Origin: Desmonostoc vinosum HA7617-LM4
GTDB taxonomy: Bacteria; Cyanobacteriota; Cyanobacteriia; Cyanobacteriales; Nostocaceae
DNA: 64,000 nt
Assembly: GCA_019359515.1 (NCBI GenBank)
Contig: JAHHHC010000018.1
Location: 51,122-115,121 of the forward strand
Reading direction: 5' to 3'
The notes beneath the pieces were generated by a model. That model searched no databases and was not told the origin of the DNA. It saw only the letters and a program-made list of their open reading frames with translations. Numbering within the stretch: position 1 is the stretch's first letter; every line of letters starts with the position of its first letter. Below, one piece after another: positions 18,589 through 27,506 of the stretch. Both the position numbers and the translations under genes were made by a program.

Positions 18589-18786
18589 ATGAGAGCTAAA
18601 TACGCTATTCGTCAATTAGTAGAAAAAGCCCTTGACATTAAAAAATTAACTCCTGAGATAGAAAATGAAATTAACTCAGAGTTAACAGAATTAGGTTACA
18701 TATCAGACGTTGACTATGAAGCCTTAGAATTATTGATGGCCGAGATGGATGCAGGTCGAATTCAGTTAGTTCCTAGCCTTGGATAG
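18589..18786 (+). CDS. Small conserved-looking hypothetical protein
   Basis: The 65-residue acidic protein reads MRAKYAIRQLVEKALD then helical segments with NSELTELGYISDVDYEALELLM. Regular codon use, a helical amphipathic pattern and an ATG start in a gap with no competing frame support it as a real gene. I recognise the general type as short cyanobacterial hypothetical proteins, but no domain name applies. It is all-helical by inspection, with no signal peptide and no cysteine. Function is unknown; a small regulatory or adaptor protein is possible. Confidence 0.6.
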   Translation: MRAKYAIRQLVEKALDIKKLTPEIENEINSELTELGYISDVDYEALELLMAEMDAGRIQLVPSLG

Positions 18787-18939
18787 TGGTGCAATTAATC
18801 TAGTATTGAGACTTTTTTAATTGTATTAAGTTAATTGAATAAAGACTAAAACAATCAAATTTTTCTATAGTATTAAGATAAGTTTTGATAAAGGCATTAT
18901 AGCTTCCAAGTGTACTGATAAGTAGAAGAACTAAATTAA

Positions 18940-19022
18940 ACCTCACCTCGATTGCCGGGTTTCGACACTTCCCTGCGGGACGCTACGCGAACTACTTCTG
19001 CTGGAAAAGCGCTGTGGTCTCT
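18940..19022. repeat. GC-rich dispersed repeat (GGGACGCTACGCGAAC type)
   Basis: The stretch with CTTCCCTGCGGGACGCTACGCGAAC is GC-rich compared with its flanks and is related to copies at about 48.66 kb and 49.86 kb. It lies between the small hypothetical gene and the aminotransferase. Confidence 0.55.
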
Positions 19023-19079
19023 AAGTTAGTGTAAACTGTGCTAATGAGCATTAATATTGTGCATTAGTAATTAATATCC

Positions 19080-20255
19080 ATGCAGTTCGCTAAACGCCTA
19101 GAAAAAATTCCTCCCTATCTGTTTGCTGAGATCAACCGCAAACGGAATGAACTCGTTGCGAAGGGAGTTGATATCATCAACATGGCAGTTGGCGATCCGG
19201 ATAAACCAACTCCTGAGTGGATCATTCAGGTAATGCATGAAGCTGTTGATGACGCTTCCACCCACAATTATCCACCTTACCAAGGTACACAAGAATTTCG
19301 GGAAGCTGCTGCCAAGTGGATGCAATGTCGGTTTGGGGTGGCTGGATTAGACCCAAACACAGAGATTGTTTCTTCTATTGGTTCAAAAGAAGCAATTCAC
19401 AATACTTTCTTAGCTTTTGTGGAAGCTGGTGACTATACGCTGATACCAGATCCTGGTTATCCTGTGTATCGAACCTCAACTATCTTCGCTGGTGGCGAGT
19501 GTTTTCCTATGCCTCTGAAGGCAGAAAACAACTTTTTACCTGATTTGAGTGCAATTCCTCAAGAAGTTGCACATAAAGCAAAACTGTTGTGGATTAACTA
19601 TCCTAATAATCCTACTGGGGCGTTGGCAACGCTAGAGTTTTTTGAGGAATTGGTGGCTTTCTGCAAGCGATACGATATTTTGTTATGTCATGACCATGCA
19701 TATTCAGAAATGGCATATGATGGCTACAAGCCGCCAAGTGTATTACAAGTTGCAGGGGCCAAAGATGTCGCGATTGAGTTTCACAGTTTGTCTAAGTCGT
19801 ACAATATGACAGGTTGGCGAATTGGTTTTGTAGCTGGTAATGCTATCGGAATTAAAGGTTTAGCACAGGTAAAAACTAATGTTGATTCTGGAGTATTTAA
19901 AGCAATTCAAGCCTGTGCGATCGCAGCTTATTCTCATAGCAGTGATGCAGAACTCCAAACTGTGATTTCAGTCTATCAAAATCGCCGTGACATCATTGTT
20001 GAGGGACTGCAATCTCTAGGTTGGCCACTTCAGCCTCCAAAAGCCACCCTCTACGTTTGGACACCCGTCCCTCCTGGATACTCCTCAACAGAATTTGCAG
20101 CGCTGCTACTTGACAAATGTGGTATTCTTGTGCCTCCAGGGAATGGTTACGGTGCAGCCGGAGAAGGCTTTTTCCGCATTGCTTTAACTATTCCTGATGA
20201 GCGGTTGCGCGAAGCCATTCAACGCATGAGAGACGCCGGGATTCGTTATGGATGA
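19080..20255 (+). CDS. LL-diaminopimelate aminotransferase-type class I aminotransferase
   Basis: This 391-residue fold-type I PLP enzyme has MAVGDPDKPTPEWI, the NYPPYQGTQEFREAAAKWM block, SSIGSKEAIHNTFLAF, NYPNNPTGALA and the PLP lysine in HSLSKSYNMTGWRIGF (about residue 240). The C-terminus has GEGFFRIALT with the substrate carboxylate arginine. These features resemble the cyanobacterial proteins annotated as LL-DAP aminotransferase (DapL), which makes LL-diaminopimelate from tetrahydrodipicolinate for lysine and peptidoglycan. An aspartate aminotransferase activity cannot be excluded from sequence. It stands alone; its downstream gap is filled with tandem repeats. Confidence 0.78.
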   Translation: MQFAKRLEKIPPYLFAEINRKRNELVAKGVDIINMAVGDPDKPTPEWIIQVMHEAVDDASTHNYPPYQGTQEFREAAAKWMQCRFGVAGLDPNTEIVSSIGSKEAIHNTFLAFVEAGDYTLIPDPGYPVYRTSTIFAGGECFPMPLKAENNFLPDLSAIPQEVAHKAKLLWINYPNNPTGALATLEFFEELVAFCKRYDILLCHDHAYSEMAYDGYKPPSVLQVAGAKDVAIEFHSLSKSYNMTGWRIGFVAGNAIGIKGLAQVKTNVDSGVFKAIQACAIAAYSHSSDAELQTVISVYQNRRDIIVEGLQSLGWPLQPPKATLYVWTPVPPGYSSTEFAALLLDKCGILVPPGNGYGAAGEGFFRIALTIPDERLREAIQRMRDAGIRYG

Positions 20256-20272
20256 GCAGGGGAGTGGGGAAA

Positions 20273-20383
20273 GATGGGGGAGATGAGGGAGATGGGGGAG
20301 ATGAGGGAGATGAGGGAGATGAGGGAGAAAGATAATTACAATTTCCCAATTCCCAATTCCCTACTCCCTACTCCCTACTCCCT
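20273..20383. repeat. Two short tandem repeat blocks
   Basis: GATGAGGGA/GATGGGGGA nonamer units run from about 20273 to 20329. TCCCAATTCCC/TACTCCC heptamer-type units run from about 20343 to 20383. The second block extends into the 3' end of the minus-strand gene and encodes its last residues (EGVGSRE). Confidence 0.85.
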
Positions 20384-20723
20384 CTTGATATGTTTGCCAC
20401 ATCTGATGAATAAATTGATGAAGTTGCTGCTTCGCATCTGAGTCAGGTTCATTTTTGGGTTCTTTGGCTAAAACCTGGCTAAATAGAGTAATTACTTCTG
20501 TGTCTAAAGCTGGGCGAAATAAATTTATTGGCCAAAGTAAGTCAGATGCATCTCGCAAGTCGGTAATTAAGGGTGGTTCTTTGGTGTAGGTAGCCAGCAG
20601 TAAAGGACGCACCCAGCACACCTGACGGGAAACTATGATTTGAATAACTTCTGCATACAGATACTTGTCGCCATGCTCTAAAGACACGATTTGTCCTGGT
20701 TGAAAGTCTAGGCTAATGTTCAT
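20361..20723 (-). CDS. Hypothetical cyanobacterial protein
   Basis: The product has 120 residues. The N-terminal part, FQPGQIVSLEHGDKYLYAEVIQIIVSRQVCWVRPLLL, looks like a small beta-barrel (SH3-like) fold. It is followed by DLRDASDLLWPINLFRPALDTEVITLFSQVL and a helical tail. I have seen this arrangement in conserved cyanobacterial proteins without an assigned function. Its C-terminal seven or so residues are read from a tandem repeat, so the native end has probably been lost or replaced. The start ATG at 20723 is the obvious one. It is convergent with the aminotransferase gene. Confidence 0.6.
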   Translation of the reverse strand: MNISLDFQPGQIVSLEHGDKYLYAEVIQIIVSRQVCWVRPLLLATYTKEPPLITDLRDASDLLWPINLFRPALDTEVITLFSQVLAKEPKNEPDSDAKQQLHQFIHQMWQTYQEGVGSRE

Positions 20724-21093
20724 GATTATGCAGTTCGGTTAGTGGCAGATAGTTTTTGCAGCTTAATCTTATTTTAAGATTGAGAATACTTATACTCAGC
20801 AAATCTGCTGGAGAATAGAAGCTATTTCTGTGCCGACAGTATCCTAATACCATTTCTTGAAATACTTGATACAAATAATTGTTTCTAATTCTTTCCCCCT
20901 ACTCTCTGCCACGTACTCGTACCAACTTTAAAGCGAAACGGCACAAGACTGCTGCTTTTAGCTCTTTTGGCAGCAAAAGTTTTCCCTGTCACAGTATTTC
21001 AACAAAAATACTATAAGATAGGTAAATAACTGTTAAGCGATCGCTCAACAAAAACCATGTTGTAGTGAATCAACGAGAAAAGGGCAAAGAGCC
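20724..21093. other. Intergenic region upstream of clpS
   Basis: The 370-bp gap lies between divergent genes and holds no recognisable gene. A GCGATCGC octamer precedes clpS at about 21038. Small stem-forming sequences such as AATCTT/AAGATT (20765-20781) are present but nothing decisive. Confidence 0.4.
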
Positions 21094-21375
21094 GTGTCAG
21101 TTGAAACCATTGAAAAAAGTTCCACTTCCCGTAAGCTCGCGCCTCGGTATCGCGTTTTGCTCCATAACGATGACCACAACTCTATGGAGTACGTGGTGCA
21201 GGTACTAATCACCACTGTGCCGAGCCTTACCCAGCCCCAAGCTGTTAGTATTATGATGGAAGCCCATACAAATGGGATGGCTTTAGTCATCACTTGCGCT
21301 CAAGAACATGCTGAGTTCTACAGCGAAACATTGAAAAGTCATGGCTTGAGCAGCACTATTGAACCTGATGAATAG
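21094..21375 (+). CDS. clpS: ATP-dependent Clp protease adaptor ClpS
   Basis: The product has 93 residues and a GTG start. YRVLLHNDDHNSMEYVVQVL contains the NDDHN signature that lines the N-degron pocket, and MMEAHTNGMALV is the conserved second block (usually HxxGxA; here HTNGMA). ClpS delivers N-end-rule substrates to ClpC/ClpAP. An ATG or GTG alternative further in is not needed, as the N-terminal extension is variable. The C-terminus HGLSSTIEPDE is typical. It is followed by a CPBP protease gene 74 bp later on the same strand, possibly co-transcribed. Confidence 0.94.
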   Translation: MSVETIEKSSTSRKLAPRYRVLLHNDDHNSMEYVVQVLITTVPSLTQPQAVSIMMEAHTNGMALVITCAQEHAEFYSETLKSHGLSSTIEPDE

Positions 21376-21449
21376 TTATTAGTTATTAGTCATTGGTAAT
21401 GAGAACAACAACTAACAACTGACAACCAACAATTGACTGCTGACTCAAC

Positions 21450-22280
21450 ATGAAAATAAATTTTATCCGTTTAGCCCAACGCCCTGCCCCTATTAGGTTG
21501 GGTTTTTTTATTGCTGTTTTATTACTGCTATGGTTGCCTTTAGCCGCACCTATTTACTTACTAGTACGTGATTCTAATTTAGTAAGTATATTGACAATAG
21601 TGTTGCTATATGTTGAGTTTATTTTTTTACTCAAGCTATGGGGCAGATATGTTTATCAACAGCCAAAGATATTGCAGTATTACGGTTTAGAAAACACGCG
21701 ACAAAATCGAGTAGATTGGCTGCGTGGTTTGGCAATGGGAGTAATTAATATTCTGATACTTTTTAGCATTGAAGGTTTTTTTGGTTGGCTGGTGTGGCAG
21801 CAACCAAAAGTTTTTTTTGTCAGAATAGTTTTAGAAGGATTAGTTGTTGGTTTAGGGATTGGATTTGCAGAGGAATTATTATTCCGAGGTTGGTTATTGG
21901 ATGAGTTGCAACGCGACTATAAGCCAGGTGTGGCATTATGGACAGATGCTGTTGCATTTGCGTTATTGCATTTTATTAAACCCTTGGAAGCAATTATTCA
22001 TACACTACCGCAATTTCCCGCCTTATTAATGTTGGGGTTAACGCAGGTATGGGCAAAGCGTTGGCGTCATGGGCGTTTGGGTTTACCAATGGGTTTTCAT
22101 GGTGGGATAGTTTGGGGTTATTACATGATTAATGTTGGAGAATTAATTAAATATTCTGGTAGGGTTCCTGATTGGGTTACTGGTGTGAATAATAATCCTT
22201 TACAGGGTGTGATGGGAGTAGTGCTGATGAGTGGATTGGCTTGGTGGATGCGGGGGCGATCGCTGCGATCGTCTCTTTGA
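21450..22280 (+). CDS. CPBP family intramembrane glutamic endopeptidase
   Basis: The product (276 residues) has about seven to eight transmembrane segments. The CPBP/Abi motifs are clear. Motif 1 is FAEELLFRGWLLDELQRD (EExxxR). Motif 2 is VAFALLHFIKPLEAI, with the catalytic-type histidine. Motif 3 is MGFHGGIVWGYY. The family comprises Rce1-like membrane proteases, involved in prenylated-protein processing in eukaryotes and in bacteriocin immunity in some bacteria; the substrate here is unknown. It lies 74 bp after clpS. The stop is followed within 20 bp by a very small gene on the same strand. Confidence 0.85.
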   Translation: MKINFIRLAQRPAPIRLGFFIAVLLLLWLPLAAPIYLLVRDSNLVSILTIVLLYVEFIFLLKLWGRYVYQQPKILQYYGLENTRQNRVDWLRGLAMGVINILILFSIEGFFGWLVWQQPKVFFVRIVLEGLVVGLGIGFAEELLFRGWLLDELQRDYKPGVALWTDAVAFALLHFIKPLEAIIHTLPQFPALLMLGLTQVWAKRWRHGRLGLPMGFHGGIVWGYYMINVGELIKYSGRVPDWVTGVNNNPLQGVMGVVLMSGLAWWMRGRSLRSSL

Positions 22281-22297
22281 TATTGGGAATAAAAACG

Positions 22298-22438
22298 ATG
22301 ACGCAATCTAGCACTAGCAAACAACAAGCTCAAAGAATACTGGAATTATTGGCGATCGCACCTCAGCGATATTTAGATGCAAAGGGAAATCCTCAACGCA
22401 CTCCAAGCGGTAGGATCGTAATCAGTGAATTACTTTAA
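22298..22438 (+). CDS. Very small hypothetical protein
   Basis: This 46-residue peptide starts MTQSSTSKQQAQRILELLAIAP and ends TPSGRIVISELL. The ATG at 22298 is 17 bp after the CPBP stop; a longer frame starting at 22241 would overlap the CPBP gene and is not preferred. The peptide looks coding (basic, helix then short strand). It overlaps the last 9 bp of the convergent WG-kinase gene. No function is recognised. Confidence 0.5.
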   Translation: MTQSSTSKQQAQRILELLAIAPQRYLDAKGNPQRTPSGRIVISELL

Positions 22439-24490
22439 GGGATTAGTAATATAACCACTTTTGTTGCCACTTGTTACCCACACTAATCCTTCAGAAAAAT
22501 ATCCAGCATCATCAAATTGTGGTTCGATTATAACTTTGCCAGTTTTGTCAATATAACCCCACTTGTCACCACTCTTTACTCTTGCTAATCCCTCGAAAAA
22601 GCTACCAGCATTATCAAATTGTGGTTTGATGACAACGTTACCAGTTTTGTCAATAAAGCCGAACTTTTCGCCACTCTGTATCCTTGCTAACCCTTGAGCA
22701 AAATCAAAAGCGTCATCAAATAGCGGCTTGATGACAACGTTACCAGTTTTGTCAATATAACCCCATTTATCACCAATCTTGACTACAGCTAACCCTTCGG
22801 AAAACGAAGAATAACCTTTATCATCAAATTGTGGCTTGATGACAACGTTGCCAGTTTTGTCAATATAACCCCATTTATCACCAATCTTGACTACGGCTAA
22901 CCCTTCATAAAAGTTACCAGCATTATCAAATTTTGGCTTGATGACAGCGCTGCCAGTCTTGTCAATATAGCCCCACTTGTCACCATCCTTGATTGCGGCT
23001 AATCCTTCAGAAAAGTCGCCACCAGCAAGAAATTTCCGGTCAATGACGAATTCTGTTTTGTTGATATAACCGCAAGTGCTGGCCAAGCATAGGCGTGCTA
23101 ATCCTTCAGAAAACTTTCCAGTAGAACCTTTAGCAAATCGCGGATCGATTACATAGTTTCCAGTTTTATCTATATAACCAGTGTTCTCACCAGCAATCCA
23201 AACAATTGCTAATCCTTCAGAAAAAGCTTGAGTCTCGTCGAATTTTGGTTGAATAACGATTGTGCCAGTTTTGTCAATATAGCCCCATTTGCCATTAACT
23301 CTTACTTCCGCTAGACCTTCAGAAAAAAGACCAGCACCATCAAATTTTGGTGCGATCGCAAAGTTAACAGGTTTTGCTGAGATACTCCCCGAATCTTTTG
23401 GTTCACCCAAGTCTGTCGGTTCAGGTTTTGTCTCCTGAGATTGTGTCGCAGTTGATGCCGGAGAACTTGCAATTGGCGATTGAGTTGCAGGAGTTGTTGC
23501 AGGTTGCACTGTTGCAGATTGAGGACGATTTATCAGAGTAAAAGTAGCAATTATTCCTATTGCTAATCCTCCTATTCCGATTAAAATCGGCTGTATTAAT
23601 GATCTAGGAATTTGTGGCATTCTCAGAATGGAAGATGTGCTAAGCTCTGTAGTTTGCGCTTTTGGTGCCAAAGCTTTTATAGCTTGTAAAGCCTCATATG
23701 CAGATTGGTAACGCTGGCTGAAGTGGTAATGTATCATTTTAGTGAGAACATCTGCCAGCTTATTACTCACCTGTACATAATTACGCCAATTTAGTTCACC
23801 TGTTGTTGGGTCTTGGAGTAATTGTTGTGGTAACAAACCTGTGAGAGCTTGGATACCAATCATACCCACTGCATAGATATCGCTTGATAATTTAGGGTCA
23901 CGATTAGCTTGCTCATTTGGCATATAACCGGGAGTACCAATGGTAATGGTAGACTTCACCTGACCTTGAGTATTCACTGCTAAACTGCCAATTTCTTTAA
24001 CTGCCCCAAAATCAATCAACACAATTTTTTCATCATATCGACGACGCATAATATTTTGGGGTTTGATATCTCGGTGGATAATATTTTTTTGATGGACAAC
24101 CACCAAGACTTCGAGAATATTCTGTAACAATTTAATTACTTCTTGTTCACTAAACCGCTTGCCAGGAGCTAATTCTGCGGTTAGATCATAACCATCAATA
24201 AATTCTTGAACTAAATAAAATTCACCATTTTCTTCAAAGTGAGCAAACAACTTGGGAATTTGTTCATGTTGACCTAACAGATAGAGTACTTGTGCTTCCG
24301 TTTCAAATAAACGTCTAGCAATTGGTAAAACTGCTGGATCGGGGCTTGTTGGTTTGAGGTTTTTGACTACACACTGCGGATGACCAGGTAAATCTCTGTC
24401 TTCTGACAAGTAAGTGTCTGCAAAACCTCCACTTCCAAGATGTCTGATGATTTGGTAGCGGTTACGCAGGATAGTTCCTTTGAGGAGCAT
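22430..24490 (-). CDS. Serine/threonine protein kinase with nine WG repeats
   Basis: This 686-residue Hanks-type kinase has a kinase domain at about 1-270 with HLGSGGFADTYLSED, the catalytic loop HRDIKPQNIM, IDFGAVKEI and GTPGYMPNEQ. One transmembrane helix follows (IGGLAIGIIATFTLINR, about 305-325), then a Thr/Pro/Ser-rich linker. The external part holds nine WG repeats (about 377-686) built on FDxxxxFSEGLAxVxxGxKWGYIDKTGxxVI. WG repeats are thought to bind ligands or proteins outside the membrane, so a receptor kinase is inferred. Repeats 4-8 are the most alike. It overlaps the small upstream-convergent gene by 9 bp. Confidence 0.9.
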   Translation of the reverse strand: MLLKGTILRNRYQIIRHLGSGGFADTYLSEDRDLPGHPQCVVKNLKPTSPDPAVLPIARRLFETEAQVLYLLGQHEQIPKLFAHFEENGEFYLVQEFIDGYDLTAELAPGKRFSEQEVIKLLQNILEVLVVVHQKNIIHRDIKPQNIMRRRYDEKIVLIDFGAVKEIGSLAVNTQGQVKSTITIGTPGYMPNEQANRDPKLSSDIYAVGMIGIQALTGLLPQQLLQDPTTGELNWRNYVQVSNKLADVLTKMIHYHFSQRYQSAYEALQAIKALAPKAQTTELSTSSILRMPQIPRSLIQPILIGIGGLAIGIIATFTLINRPQSATVQPATTPATQSPIASSPASTATQSQETKPEPTDLGEPKDSGSISAKPVNFAIAPKFDGAGLFSEGLAEVRVNGKWGYIDKTGTIVIQPKFDETQAFSEGLAIVWIAGENTGYIDKTGNYVIDPRFAKGSTGKFSEGLARLCLASTCGYINKTEFVIDRKFLAGGDFSEGLAAIKDGDKWGYIDKTGSAVIKPKFDNAGNFYEGLAVVKIGDKWGYIDKTGNVVIKPQFDDKGYSSFSEGLAVVKIGDKWGYIDKTGNVVIKPLFDDAFDFAQGLARIQSGEKFGFIDKTGNVVIKPQFDNAGSFFEGLARVKSGDKWGYIDKTGKVIIEPQFDDAGYFSEGLVWVTSGNKSGYITNPLK

Positions 24491-24735
24491 AAGCGCATCT
24501 CAACTTTTATAAGAATATCGAAAGATACAAAATAAAATACCAAAATTCCACAGAATCACGAAATATCTTGGTCAAAATGTAATATTTTAAACTTAGATTA
24601 GCTCTGTCTCGTTACTTAATGTCAGCAAGTACGCTGACGAATTCTCTCAACAAAAACAGGGTTTCGTCACTGCAAATGGATCAAGTCGAGCTTAGAGATA
24701 ATATCAAGATGCATTATTTTCATGCGGCTATGCTA

Positions 24736-26334
24736 TTACTGCTGAACTCTTCTAATCCGCTTCAACGCTGTCTGATACTCAGCTATTTTTCCTTGTTCTA
24801 AATAAAGATCAGCTGCTTTCTGCAAATCAACCACATCAGGGCGTGCAAAGCCTCGGTTGTAGTATGCATCGGCATAATTGGGATTAATTTTGATAGCTAG
24901 AGTCAGATCACCTATTGCTCCTTGTATATCTCCCAATTTAAAGCGACACCTACCCCGCCCATTATAGGCTTCCGCATCGTTGGGATTAATTTTGATAGCT
25001 TGGTTGAAATCAGCTATTGCTCCTTCGGTGTTTCCTAATTGCAAAAGAGCAAAACCCCGATTGTAGTGGACGTTGGGTTCGTTGGGATTAATCTTGAGAG
25101 CCTGGTTGTAATCAGTTATTGCTCCTTGTTTGTCTCCCAAATCGTTGCGGGCAACACCCCGGTTATTGTAGACTTGGGCATCGTTGGGATTAATCTTGAG
25201 GGCTTGGTTGTAATCAGTTATTGCTCCTTGTTTGTCTCCCAAGGTAGCACGGGTAAGACCCCTCCTATTGTAGGCTTCGGCATAGTCGGGGTTAATGTTG
25301 AGAGCTTGGTTAAAATCAGCTACTGCCCCTTGTTTGTCTCTTAAGTAGTCAGCACGGATAGTACCCCGGTTGTTGTAAGCTTGGGCATAGTTGGGACTAA
25401 TTTTGATCGCTGAGGTAAAATCAGCTGCCGCTCCTTGCTTGTCTCCCAATAGAAAGCGGACAGCACCGCGATCATTGTAAGCTTCGGCATAATTAGGATT
25501 GAGACGAATGGCTTCTGTATAATTAGCAACAGCACCTTTATAGTCTTGATTATCATAGTTCTGTTTTGCTTTGATAAAGAAGTCATCGGCTTTTGGTGCA
25601 GCCGCAACATTGGTACTAGACGGACGCACCCCCAGATCTATTCCTACCGCTAACATCTGCTGTAAAGCAGAATAGATAGTAATACCGATGCCTGTAATAA
25701 TTTTAGTTTGGCTCTTGTCACCTAATTCTTGCTTGTCAGATCTGCCGTGAACTCCCACAAGTTCCCCTTGTTCGTTCAGCACAGCACCACCACTCATGCC
25801 TTCTAAGGTATCGTTATCGTAAATCAGGTTATAGCCTTCACGTTGAGCAGCGCCATTAGCATTTACTTGTCCTCTATTCAAAAATAGATCAGGATTGGTA
25901 ATAGATCCTCTCTGGGCTGGAAATCCTGCTACATAAACTGTTGTGCTGGCTGTGGCTTGGTCGGAATTGCCTATCCTAGCTATTTTATAGTTATTGTTGC
26001 TGCTAAATTCAACAATAGCCAAGTCTGAACCGTTTGAACCTTTTAAAGGTTTCATAGACTTAATTTGATTACTTTGTTTGTCTGAAGTAAATATTTGTTT
26101 TTTACCATCTTTCACTACATGATAGGTAGTCAGAACGGTATAAATTTTCCCAGAATGTTTGATAATTACTCCGGAGCCTGAGATGCTAGAATTTTGATTA
26201 TCAACAATCTGCACTGTAATTTCTCTGGCAATCTGTTCTATCTCTTGCATGGATAAACTCAGTGCAACTTGTGAATTTACTAACACAATTGATACACCAA
26301 TTAGTATGGATGTAAGTGTATAATAATGCTTCAT
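24736..26334 (-). CDS. Trypsin-like serine protease with TPR array
   Basis: The product has 532 residues. A signal peptide (about 1-27) is followed by an S1/trypsin-like domain (about 30-235). The triad is readable: His in LTTYHVVKDG, Asp in GSDLAIVEF and Ser in GMSGGAVLN. Eight tetratricopeptide repeats (about 250-520) follow, with the consensus YAEAYNxRGxxRxxLGDKQGAIxDYNQALKINPN. The protein is probably periplasmic or secreted, with TPRs as docking surface. It lies in the same direction as the WG-kinase and directly upstream of it, which suggests a functional link. Substrates are unknown. Two neighbouring TPR units are nearly identical in DNA, pointing to recent repeat expansion. Confidence 0.88.
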   Translation of the reverse strand: MKHYYTLTSILIGVSIVLVNSQVALSLSMQEIEQIAREITVQIVDNQNSSISGSGVIIKHSGKIYTVLTTYHVVKDGKKQIFTSDKQSNQIKSMKPLKGSNGSDLAIVEFSSNNNYKIARIGNSDQATASTTVYVAGFPAQRGSITNPDLFLNRGQVNANGAAQREGYNLIYDNDTLEGMSGGAVLNEQGELVGVHGRSDKQELGDKSQTKIITGIGITIYSALQQMLAVGIDLGVRPSSTNVAAAPKADDFFIKAKQNYDNQDYKGAVANYTEAIRLNPNYAEAYNDRGAVRFLLGDKQGAAADFTSAIKISPNYAQAYNNRGTIRADYLRDKQGAVADFNQALNINPDYAEAYNRRGLTRATLGDKQGAITDYNQALKINPNDAQVYNNRGVARNDLGDKQGAITDYNQALKINPNEPNVHYNRGFALLQLGNTEGAIADFNQAIKINPNDAEAYNGRGRCRFKLGDIQGAIGDLTLAIKINPNYADAYYNRGFARPDVVDLQKAADLYLEQGKIAEYQTALKRIRRVQQ

Positions 26335-26566
26335 TTTCTTAAACTAATTTCTCAAATTTGATTTTTCATTGGGAATGGGGAATTAGTCAGTTATCAGTTA
26401 TCTCCCTCATCTCCCTTGTTCTACTTCCCGGATAACTAGCAATTTAATTTTTGAAAAAGATAAGATCCGCCTCCACAGATTTCAAAAAAATCAACGTAGA
26501 CGGGCTTTGTTCATTAAACTGCAACTCTAGTCGTCAGCATAGAGTTTTAATTACTAGAAACTAAAC

Positions 26567-27121
26567 TTACGGTTCAACAGAGAGACTATTTATATATGTA
26601 TTGAAATCAATATAAATCTGGGTATTATCGCTACTTTGATTTAGTATTTCTCCACGTTCTAACCCACGCCGATCTAATATTCTTTGCATAGCAAGTCTTG
26701 GATTAGCACCACGTTTGAGGGTGAATAACAAAGTGCTATTTGTACAAGTGTCATTTGTGCTAACAGCAGCACAAACTACAGGTTGTTTGTTTAGCGTGCC
26801 AGTTATGATAGTTTTGAGATTCTGGTTGTCCAAGTTTTTCTGAAATCTCCGAGATACCTGAGTACAACGCTTTTGCGGCGTCAAATCGCGTGGGAAGTAA
26901 TCATCGGAAACCCAACGAACAATCGTTCTGTCTCCCCGTTGGATGCGAGCTTTTGTAGCTGGTATACCCTTATCCTTACCGCAAAAGAAGGTTATGCCAT
27001 TAGCATCGGTTGGCTGATTGGTGGCAACAGTACTAGATAAAATTAGCGTTGCGATCGCAAAGGCTCTTGTAACCCCTGCTAATACTTGAACAAATAACCT
27101 ATGTTTCATAGAATTATGCAA
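26567..27121 (-). CDS. COP23 domain protein (circadian oscillating protein-like)
   Basis: The 184-residue secreted protein has an N-terminal signal sequence (AFAIATLILSSTVA). FFCGKDKGIPATKARIQRGDRTIVRWVSDDYF and PQKRCTQVSRRFQKNL with four cysteines (FFCG, KRCT, VVCAA, DTCTN) are the hallmark of the COP23 family, named after a 23-kDa circadian oscillating protein of Cyanothece. The biochemical role is unknown. It may start at the first Met or at MKHRLF four residues later. It is read in the same direction as the protease-TPR gene, 230 bp upstream of it. Confidence 0.85.
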   Translation of the reverse strand: MHNSMKHRLFVQVLAGVTRAFAIATLILSSTVATNQPTDANGITFFCGKDKGIPATKARIQRGDRTIVRWVSDDYFPRDLTPQKRCTQVSRRFQKNLDNQNLKTIITGTLNKQPVVCAAVSTNDTCTNSTLLFTLKRGANPRLAMQRILDRRGLERGEILNQSSDNTQIYIDFNTYINSLSVEP

Positions 27122-27506
27122 AAAATCTCAAAGTATTTTAATGAAGATATTTATACAATTACAAGTCAATTCATGCCTCAGAAGTGCTGCCAGCAAGTTA
27201 TTTTAAACCAATGCCCTTACATTTATGCAGTTACTTACACTAATACTGTAAAATTTCCTAATCATAAATAAGTACATTAATATTTTTAGTTTTAGAATAG
27301 GCATATTAGAAAATTTTAATCTACCATATTATTGATATTAAGTAGAAGTATTTAGACATGTTATTCTTATTTCTTGACAAGAATACATAGACTTAAATAA
27401 TTTTTGTTACAATACTTTGCAATCATTGAATTTGTAAAGTTTATAAATTGAATAATTCATCCAATATAGATTTAAAATATCTCATTAGCTATTCTTTCTC
27501 AAAAGT
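27122..27506. other. Very AT-rich divergent promoter region
   Basis: It lies between the COP23 gene (minus) and a kinase gene (plus). It is strikingly AT-rich, with many ATTAAT/TTATAAA-like stretches. I see no hairpin, RNA gene or repeat; both promoters must be here. Confidence 0.4.

Noticed and set aside
24619..24801. 60-codon plus-strand frame between the WG kinase and the protease-TPR gene
   Set aside because: It overlaps the 3' end of the protease-TPR gene and has no coding character.
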